This document shows, in pieces, positions 58,703-64,000 of a stretch of DNA of 64,000 nt (the first letter of the stretch is position 1; each line of letters begins with the position of its first letter). Made by a program: the position numbers and the translations under genes. The notes below the pieces were generated by a model. That model made no database searches, was not told the origin of the DNA, and saw only the letters and a program-made list of their open reading frames with translations. This DNA is from an uncultured Paracoccaceae bacterium (GTDB taxonomy: Bacteria; Pseudomonadota; Alphaproteobacteria; Rhodobacterales; Rhodobacteraceae), in NCBI GenBank assembly GCA_947494445.1, contig CANLVD010000007.1:62001-126000 (forward strand). The letters run 5' to 3'.

Positions 58703-58845
58703 CGGCATGCGGTTGTGTGCTGAAAATGCAGTAAAATCCGCACCTTCCGTGGCAATTTGAAGCGTCCGATGCCCTGACTTGTGCTGTGGGAATGGACCGG
58801 CATCGTGCTATTTGCTTTGGAAGGCAGACAAGAGGCACGACGCGG

Positions 58846-60153
58846 ATGGCAAAAGTCCTAGACGATTATCCCGGTCGCTACGCGCTCTCAAACGAGTTGC
58901 ACGCGCGGCCCTTCCCTGAACTCACGGCACCGTGCCGTGCGGCTTATGTTGCGGTCAAGAAGGCCGACAATGCGTCCGAACGGGATCGCAGCGCCGATAT
59001 GGCGCATCTGCTGTTGCTGCTTGATCGCTACGGCGCGCCGCATCCTGCACCTGATGCCAATCACTATTCGGCGCAACTGGGCCGCGGGTTTCTGAAATGG
59101 GAACAGCACACGGAGTTTGTCACCTACACGATCTTTTCCGATGGTGTCGCCGACGTGCCGTTTGACGGAACGCTTCATGATCTCTTTCCCTCAGATTGGC
59201 TGGCTGATGCACCCGGACAGGTGCTGACATCCTGTCTGGTTCGGGTCGAGACATTTCCGGACAAGACATCCCTTGATGAATTCATGACCGAGAAGGCCGC
59301 AGGATGGTTCGTGCCGGAAAGTCTGGCTGCCTCCAATGTGATTGATGAGGCGGCGGTGATCGCGGGTGATTTCCGCATCGATGAACATGGGCATGTGCGC
59401 TTTGCCGTCTTCGTACGCAAGCAGATGGGTCAAAGACGATTAGGCCGCATTGTCCAGCGCCTGCTGGAGATCGAGACTTACAAATCCATGGCGATGCTGG
59501 CCTTGCCTGTGGCCCGGATGGTCAGTCGCAAGGTCGTGGATCTGGACCGCTCGCTGGCCAGCATCGTCCAGCGCATGTCTGACGGTTCGGGCGAGGATGT
59601 GGCCACACTTGATCTGCTGCTCAGAATGTCCGCCGAGATCGAGCTTCTGTCCTCATCCACGGCGTTTCGGTTTGGTGCGGCCGGCGCTTATGAGGCAATC
59701 GTCAACCAGCGGATCGAGGTTCTGCGCGAAGAGCGCTATCAGGGACGCCAGACCTTTGCCGAGTTCATGATGCGCCGGTTTGATCCGGCCATGCGAACCT
59801 GCCGGTCTTCTCGGGATCGGCTGGATGAACTGTCGCAACGTGCCGCGCGCGCGGCCAATCTGCTTCGGACCCGGGTGGACGTGGCTGCGTCGTCGTCCAA
59901 TGCACAAGTGCTTGAGCGGATGGATGAACGTGCTGCCCTGCAACTGCGGTTGCAGGAAACCGTGGAAGGGCTGTCCGTGGTTGCGATCAGTTACTATGCG
60001 GTCAATCTTGCAGGCAATCTGGCAGCCCCGCTTGGATCTGTCATTGGGCTCAGCAAGCCGCTGATCCTGGCCATGCTGACCATTCCTGTGGTGCTGTTGG
60101 TATGGGCAGGCGTGCGCAGGATCCGCAAGCGGGTGGCAGGGCGCAAGACCTGA
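58846..60153 (+). CDS. DUF3422 family protein with two C-terminal helices
   Basis: 435 residues. The N-terminal YPGRYALSNELHARPFPEL is the DUF3422 start; NHYSAQLGRGFLKWEQHTEFVTY follows. The soluble part is largely helical from about 190, and two hydrophobic helices near the C-terminus (about 380-425) are followed by a basic end. It belongs to a family of predicted inner-membrane-anchored proteins with unknown function, common in Rhodobacteraceae. The ATG at 58846 is chosen for this N-terminus; the region before it (58703-58845) shows no gene. Confidence 0.85.
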   Translation: MAKVLDDYPGRYALSNELHARPFPELTAPCRAAYVAVKKADNASERDRSADMAHLLLLLDRYGAPHPAPDANHYSAQLGRGFLKWEQHTEFVTYTIFSDGVADVPFDGTLHDLFPSDWLADAPGQVLTSCLVRVETFPDKTSLDEFMTEKAAGWFVPESLAASNVIDEAAVIAGDFRIDEHGHVRFAVFVRKQMGQRRLGRIVQRLLEIETYKSMAMLALPVARMVSRKVVDLDRSLASIVQRMSDGSGEDVATLDLLLRMSAEIELLSSSTAFRFGAAGAYEAIVNQRIEVLREERYQGRQTFAEFMMRRFDPAMRTCRSSRDRLDELSQRAARAANLLRTRVDVAASSSNAQVLERMDERAALQLRLQETVEGLSVVAISYYAVNLAGNLAAPLGSVIGLSKPLILAMLTIPVVLLVWAGVRRIRKRVAGRKT

Positions 60154-60177
60154 TCTGGTCTGCCTGGCGGCACCTTC

Positions 60178-60201
60178 GGGATGCCTCCGGCGGGGATATT
60201 T
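60178..60201 (+). repeat. 24-base dispersed repeat, copy B
   Basis: GGGATGCCTCCGGCGGGG plus ATATTT, identical to the minus-strand reading of copy A (50034-50057). It is 24 bases after the DUF3422 stop. In both places the repeat sits just downstream of a gene end, so a role in 3'-end formation or mRNA stability is possible. Confidence 0.75.
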
Positions 60202-60257
60202 AGGCCAAGAAGTGGACGGGTTCGGATTGACCGGGCCTTGTGCGGTCCTGTAAGGAA

Positions 60258-60273
60258 ATGAACAGACGTTCAT
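60258..60273. promoter_or_regulatory. Operator-like inverted repeat upstream of ivd
   Basis: ATGAAC-AGAC-GTTCAT, perfect 6-base arms with a 4-base centre, ending 17 bases before the ivd ATG. A TTGACC hexamer lies at about 60228. The form fits sites bound by TetR-family regulators of acyl-CoA metabolism; the actual regulator is not in the window. Confidence 0.5.
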
Positions 60274-60290
60274 AAAACAGGGGATCACCG

Positions 60291-61454
60291 ATGTTTCAGG
60301 CATCCATGAATTTCGCATTGGGAGATGATGTGGAGGCCCTGCGAGACATGGTTCATCGCTGGGCTCAGGATCGTGTGGCGCCCATCGCGGCCGACATTGA
60401 CCGGGAAAACCTCTTTCCCGCACATCTGTGGACAGAAATGGGTGAGCTTGGTCTTTTGGGCATCACGGTGGCTGAGGCCGATGGTGGCGCCGGTATGGGG
60501 TATCTGGCTCATGTGGTGGCGGTTGAGGAGATCGCGCGCGCCTCGGCGTCAGTATCGTTGAGTTACGGGGCGCATTCCAACCTGTGCGTCAACCAGATCG
60601 CCCTGAACGGATCAGATGCGCAAAAGGCGCGCTATCTGCCCGGTTTGCTGTCGGGTGCGCATGTCGGATCGCTTGCGATGTCTGAAGCCGGTTCGGGATC
60701 TGATGTGGTGTCGATGAGCCTTGCGGCGGAGAAACGCAATGATCGGTTTGTCCTGAATGGATCAAAGTACTGGATCACCAATTCGCCTGAGGCCAGCACG
60801 CTGGTGGTCTATGCCAAGACCGACAAGGAGGCCGGGCCCAAGGGGATTACCGCCTTTCTGATCGAGCGCGATATGACCGGATTTTCCGTTGGTCCGCATT
60901 TCGACAAGCTGGGCATGCGGGGCTCGAACACTGCTGAGATCACATTTGATGATGTTGAAGTGCCTTACGACAACATTCTGGGACGGGAGGGGCAGGGTGT
61001 GAATGTGCTTATGTCCGGGCTGGATTATGAGCGTGTCGTGCTGTCTGGCATAGGCATAGGCATCATGCACGGCATACTTGATCACATCATGCCCTACATG
61101 CACGAACGCAAACAGTTCGGGCAATCCATCGGGAACTTCCAGTTGATGCAGGGCAAGATTGCCGACATTTACACAGCCATGAACTCGACACGCGCCTATG
61201 TTTACGCGGTTGCTGCCGCTTGCGACCGGGGCGAGGTGACCCGTCAGGATGCTGCTGCTTGCGTGCTTTATGCATCGGAGAAAGCGATGGAGATGGCGGT
61301 ACAGGGAGTACAGGCAATGGGCGGTGCGGGGTTTCTGAATGACAGTCCGCTGTCGCGCATCATGCGCGATGCCAAGCTGATGGAAATCGGTGCGGGCACG
61401 TCCGAGATCCGCCGCATGCTGATCGGGCGGGAATTGATGAAGGTGACGGCCTAG
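60291..61454 (+). CDS. ivd: Isovaleryl-CoA dehydrogenase
   Basis: FAD flavoenzyme of leucine breakdown converting isovaleryl-CoA to 3-methylcrotonyl-CoA. 387 residues with acyl-CoA dehydrogenase signatures AMSEAGSGSDVVSM and QAMGGAGFLNDSPLSRIMRD. The catalytic base is placed at Glu247 in SGLDYERVVLSG, the position specific to isovaleryl-CoA dehydrogenases, rather than the later position used by short-chain enzymes. Methylcrotonyl-CoA carboxylase genes would be expected downstream but are replaced here by a convergent gene; stops interlock as CTAG. Confidence 0.93.
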   Translation: MFQASMNFALGDDVEALRDMVHRWAQDRVAPIAADIDRENLFPAHLWTEMGELGLLGITVAEADGGAGMGYLAHVVAVEEIARASASVSLSYGAHSNLCVNQIALNGSDAQKARYLPGLLSGAHVGSLAMSEAGSGSDVVSMSLAAEKRNDRFVLNGSKYWITNSPEASTLVVYAKTDKEAGPKGITAFLIERDMTGFSVGPHFDKLGMRGSNTAEITFDDVEVPYDNILGREGQGVNVLMSGLDYERVVLSGIGIGIMHGILDHIMPYMHERKQFGQSIGNFQLMQGKIADIYTAMNSTRAYVYAVAAACDRGEVTRQDAAACVLYASEKAMEMAVQGVQAMGGAGFLNDSPLSRIMRDAKLMEIGAGTSEIRRMLIGRELMKVTA

Positions 61455-62404
61455 GGCACGGACTGGCCGTTGGCTGTGCCGATGCCGTACAGCCTGCCGA
61501 CATTGCCACCGTCATCGAACAGCGCGTCAAAGCCAAAGCCGATGGCCGAGCCGGGAAGGCCCTGCTGGTTGCCGAAGAACGCGCCACTGACGGACCCATC
61601 GTTCAGCACCACGGAACTGCTGTCCTCGAAGTCTCCGATCAGATCGCCGGAGAACCCCGTGCCACTGACCAGCCCGTCATCAATCAGGATGGTCCATTCG
61701 CCGTCATGCACCGCACCGGTCACGGCGTTGGTGCCAAAATCGACCAGCAGATTGACGTCGCCTTCGCTGCCAAGGCTCTGGCCGGTCAGAAGGCTTTCCA
61801 CATCGTCGCCGGTCAGCACTGTTTCCCGTGCCAGATTGGCGGCATAAACCACGGAATTGCCGGTATATCTGACGCGTCCATCATCCGGCATGGCATCCGG
61901 GTCAGTTCGCCAGCCACCATAGCCACGAATGATGCCACCTGTGATCACGCCATCAGGCAGTTCGGTCGCATCATCCGGGATATAAAGGATCGTAGCGCGT
62001 GCGACCGATGCGCCGGTCTCGTCAAATCGCAGTCCAACGGACGATCCGTCTACCTGCCCGGCAAATATACTGGCAGACCCGCTGAGCTTTCCCAGAAGAA
62101 TTTCCCGGTTGCCGATCTGCAAGACCAGAACATCTGCCGTTGGTACAGTCAGCCCGAAGGATCCGCGGCGGGTGCGGTCGATCTGATACCGTCCTTCCAC
62201 AAGTTCCACGTTGAGGGCGCGAAATGGCAGGGCACGGCCCGTCAGATTGGGCAGGCTCGCCGCAGAATTGCCTGCGCCGTCGCTGACAAGATCATTAGCC
62301 GTGGTTGTCAGGGGCTCGTTGGTGAACAGCAAGGTCTCGGCCGATGAACAGGCGGAAAGCGCTGTCAGGACCGAGAACAGGCACAAAGATCGAAATGGAG
62401 GCAT
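61451..62404 (-). CDS. Lipoprotein with TbpB-like beta-barrel domain
   Basis: 317 residues with lipobox LSAC (16-19). The C-terminal half shows repeated short beta strands, Gly-rich turns and the endings VSGAFFGNQQGLPGSAIGFG and GRLYGIG, the pattern of transferrin-binding-protein-like (TbpBD) barrels. The N-terminal half is beta-rich as well. Such lipoproteins may be surface exposed and bind host or metal-carrying proteins, but for this one no ligand is suggested. Start chosen at 62404; the codon further upstream is not a normal start. Confidence 0.65.
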   Translation of the reverse strand: MPPFRSLCLFSVLTALSACSSAETLLFTNEPLTTTANDLVSDGAGNSAASLPNLTGRALPFRALNVELVEGRYQIDRTRRGSFGLTVPTADVLVLQIGNREILLGKLSGSASIFAGQVDGSSVGLRFDETGASVARATILYIPDDATELPDGVITGGIIRGYGGWRTDPDAMPDDGRVRYTGNSVVYAANLARETVLTGDDVESLLTGQSLGSEGDVNLLVDFGTNAVTGAVHDGEWTILIDDGLVSGTGFSGDLIGDFEDSSSVVLNDGSVSGAFFGNQQGLPGSAIGFGFDALFDDGGNVGRLYGIGTANGQSVP

Positions 62405-62467
62405 AGGGCTTACCCGAATACTCAATACAATTGGGCTACCTTAAAATTGTCTATGCTGCGCTGCAAT

Positions 62468-62839
62468 TCAATTCCCGCCTGCAAGACGTGCGACGGTGAC
62501 TTTTTCAAGGGCGGAAGAATGGGTCGCCTCAAGGCAAACCTTCGGTGCCACGCCCGCCCGGTCCGCCTCGATCCAGCGATCAAGGCAAAGGCACCAGCGG
62601 TCACCATCCTGCAAGCCTGCAAAACCATATTCCGGCCGTGCGGTGCTAAGGTCATTGCCGCGGGATTTTGAAAACGCCAGAAACTCCGATGTCATGATCG
62701 CGCAGACCACGTGGCGGCCATGATCCATCGGGCCAGTGTTGCAGCATCCATCCCGGAAAAACCCGGTCAGAGGTTCGGTGGAGCAGGAGGCAAGCGGCTC
62801 TCCCAACACATTCAGTGGATTTTCTTCCTTGTCCAGCAT
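62468..62839 (-). CDS. DUF2237 family protein
   Basis: 123 residues matching DUF2237: NVLGEPLASCSTEPLTGFFR, DGCCNTGPMDHGRHVVCAIM, FLAFSKSRGNDLSTARP and WCLCLDRWIEA. Several conserved cysteines are present, consistent with a metal- or redox-related fold, but no activity is known. The gene starts three bases after the lipocalin-like gene and is likely co-transcribed with it. Confidence 0.9.
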   Translation of the reverse strand: MLDKEENPLNVLGEPLASCSTEPLTGFFRDGCCNTGPMDHGRHVVCAIMTSEFLAFSKSRGNDLSTARPEYGFAGLQDGDRWCLCLDRWIEADRAGVAPKVCLEATHSSALEKVTVARLAGGN

Positions 62840-62842
62840 TGC

Positions 62843-63898
62843 TCAGTATCCTGTCATTTCCAGATAACCCCGACCGGGATGGCTGCCTTTCACTGTGACC
62901 GGACCTTCCCAATAAGGGAACAGGGTTTTCATATAGCTGTCGGGGTTGATCGCGGTGATCGTGACATCAACTGCACGCTCAGGGATTTCCAGCCGCCAGC
63001 TTGTCGGGATCTTGCGGTCTTCAACCGTATTGGCGGCAAGAGGCGTCAGTTTCAGTTGGTCCTGGCGCAAGGGGCTTGCCTGACCGTCTGCCGTGATCCA
63101 GGTGCCGGAATGAAAGTCGTCGCCATCTTCGTGACGCAACCGAAAACCCATGACTTTCACGCCATCATCAAGATGCAGCGAGACCCAGTCCCAGCCGGAC
63201 TGATCGCCTGACAAGGGCTGAGAGGACCACTCGCGGTCCAGCCAGGCTTGGCCCGAGACCCTGTGGGAGGTTTCTCCAATCTTTACGGTGCCAGTCAGCT
63301 TTAAAGACGGCTGGCTGTAGTAGTAGGAGGCTTGACCCTGTTCAGATTTGACGGAGAACCCGTTGTCACCGTGAAAAACCAGCGGGCCGGATGCGTTCAA
63401 CTGCACATCATAGGAAAATCCGTCACCTTTGGCCCGCAAGGTCAACTGATCAAAGCTGCCGTCACTGCTGACCAATGACCAGTCATCTATCCATGCCGAG
63501 AATGGCGAGGCCTCAACTCCTGCCTGACCAATCCCGCCCCGGGCAAATTTTTCTGCGCTACGATGGACGTCTGGGGTGCTCAGCGCGGCGTGGGCCATCC
63601 AGATCTGACGGTTCTGCCAGCCTGTGGCAGTATCCTGAGCCTTGCCAGCCTGTCGAAACAGGGTCCATTGCAGGCCCATTGGCTGGCCCTCTTCGTTTTC
63701 GAAATTTGCAGTCAGATACCACCATTCGATGCGAAAGCCGGGATGTGCCGCGTGATCTTCGGGAAAGCTGAACTGGTATCCCGGCAAAACTTGCTCAAAA
63801 CCGTCGGCTTGCATGCCCAGTCCCGCAAACCCTTGAGCCAACCCATTGGTCGCAATGCCGAGCAACAGGCAAATCGTGGCCAATCCTTTACCGTTCAT
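62843..63898 (-). CDS. AttH/CrtC-like lipocalin-domain protein
   Basis: 351 residues with a signal peptide (ICLLLGIATNGLAQ). Motifs FRIEWWYLTANFENEEG, QIWMAHAALS, LDREWSSQPLSGDQSGWDW (ending WDWV) and YLEMTGY are those of the AttH-like branch of the CrtC hydratase superfamily, a double lipocalin fold. AttH-type proteins lie beside MacB/FtsX-like ABC exporters, as here, and are thought to act with them in the periplasm. Carotenoid hydration is therefore unlikely. Confidence 0.88.
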   Translation of the reverse strand: MNGKGLATICLLLGIATNGLAQGFAGLGMQADGFEQVLPGYQFSFPEDHAAHPGFRIEWWYLTANFENEEGQPMGLQWTLFRQAGKAQDTATGWQNRQIWMAHAALSTPDVHRSAEKFARGGIGQAGVEASPFSAWIDDWSLVSSDGSFDQLTLRAKGDGFSYDVQLNASGPLVFHGDNGFSVKSEQGQASYYYSQPSLKLTGTVKIGETSHRVSGQAWLDREWSSQPLSGDQSGWDWVSLHLDDGVKVMGFRLRHEDGDDFHSGTWITADGQASPLRQDQLKLTPLAANTVEDRKIPTSWRLEIPERAVDVTITAINPDSYMKTLFPYWEGPVTVKGSHPGRGYLEMTGY

Positions 63899-64000
63899 TG
63901 GAAAACACTCCGATCAGGGTGGCCGGTGGTGTGCGTTGCAGCCTCAGAATCGGCCAGAGCGAGGCAACCAGCGCGGTCAGCAGGGCAAGACCGATCAGGG
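63888..64000 (-). CDS. FtsX-type ABC transporter permease, C-terminal end (partial)
   Basis: The last 36 codons of a minus-strand gene, ending TAA at 63890-63888 and overlapping the AttH-like gene start by 11 bases. The fragment has a hydrophobic helix (LIGLALLTALVASLWP) followed by LRLQRTPPATLIG, the usual end of the FtsX/MacB permease domain (last helix, then R-x-x-R-x-x-P-A). The remainder lies outside the window. Confidence 0.7.
   Translation of the reverse strand, partial: LIGLALLTALVASLWPILRLQRTPPATLIGVFSNER

Noticed and set aside
62843-63898. Carotenoid 1,2-hydratase (crtC) and hence a photosynthesis cluster
   Set aside because: The protein has a signal peptide and sits next to an FtsX-type permease, as AttH-like relatives do. 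No other carotenoid or bacteriochlorophyll gene is present.

Overview
The window is a GC-rich chromosomal stretch from an alphaproteobacterium, most likely a member of the Rhodobacteraceae (Roseobacter group). The clues are a circularly permuted two-piece tmRNA, a complex I operon with extra small genes and a C-terminally extended NuoE, an alpha-type SspB, VPxPA-CTERM proteins, and families typical of this group (DUF1194, DUF3035, DUF3422, DUF4169, DUF5337). No rRNA, tRNA, CRISPR array, prophage or insertion sequence was found. Most of the window is compact housekeeping DNA with one- to four-base start/stop overlaps.

Layout. 0.1-2.0 kb: propionyl-CoA synthetase. 2.0-8.7 kb: a nucleoside and nucleobase salvage run (cdd, deoC, deoA, deoB, add, upp, a probable 8-oxoguanine deaminase) closed by a terminator. 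8.7-10.2 kb: an orphan Flp-pilin-like protein and a methyltransferase on the minus strand. 10.5-28.5 kb: the full nuoA-N operon for NADH:quinone oxidoreductase, with eight additional genes between the subunits. They include a 47-codon membrane peptide, a membrane-anchored paralogue of the NuoE tail, DUF5337, DUF3291, an AT-richer lipoprotein and two secreted proteins. The same run continues into birA, coaX and RNase J (to 31.7 kb), which converges on an RhlE-type RNA helicase.

33.8-41.4 kb: ferredoxin-NADP reductase, fumC with DUF4169 and a ribbon-helix-helix protein, the ClpX adaptor sspB, a VPxPA-CTERM protein and ssrA (tmRNA, minus strand, tag ANDNHAPVAVAA). Two orphan proteins (35158-35928 and 39661-40842) flank this block. 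Both carry an N-terminal leader ending in V-x-Q-R that resembles the leader of proteins associated with extracellular contractile injection systems (eCIS). One also has a glycine-rich hydrophobic segment. This is the least explained part of the window.

41.4-44.4 kb: three tandem DUF1194 von Willebrand-type proteins with an FG-GAP-like protein and glyoxalase I. 44.5-50.0 kb: a second VPxPA-CTERM protein, an atypical SDR, an FbpC-like ATPase, tatABC and a DUF815 ATPase. 50.0-52.8 kb: surE-pcm-nlpD-like block (minus). 52.9-58.7 kb: purH, lspA, DUF3035 lipoprotein, mutL, rmuC. 58.8-64.0 kb: DUF3422, isovaleryl-CoA dehydrogenase, a TbpB-like lipoprotein, DUF2237, an AttH/CrtC-like lipocalin protein and the tail of an FtsX-type ABC permease running off the window.

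Functional links: salvage enzymes feed ribose/deoxyribose phosphates and free bases back to metabolism. The nuo genes build one membrane complex. SspB and the tmRNA tag act in the same ClpXP quality-control route and lie about 1 kb apart. TatABC, LspA, SurE/Pcm and the NlpD-like protein belong to the envelope and protein repair. All assignments rest on reading motifs and context by eye; no database search was run.
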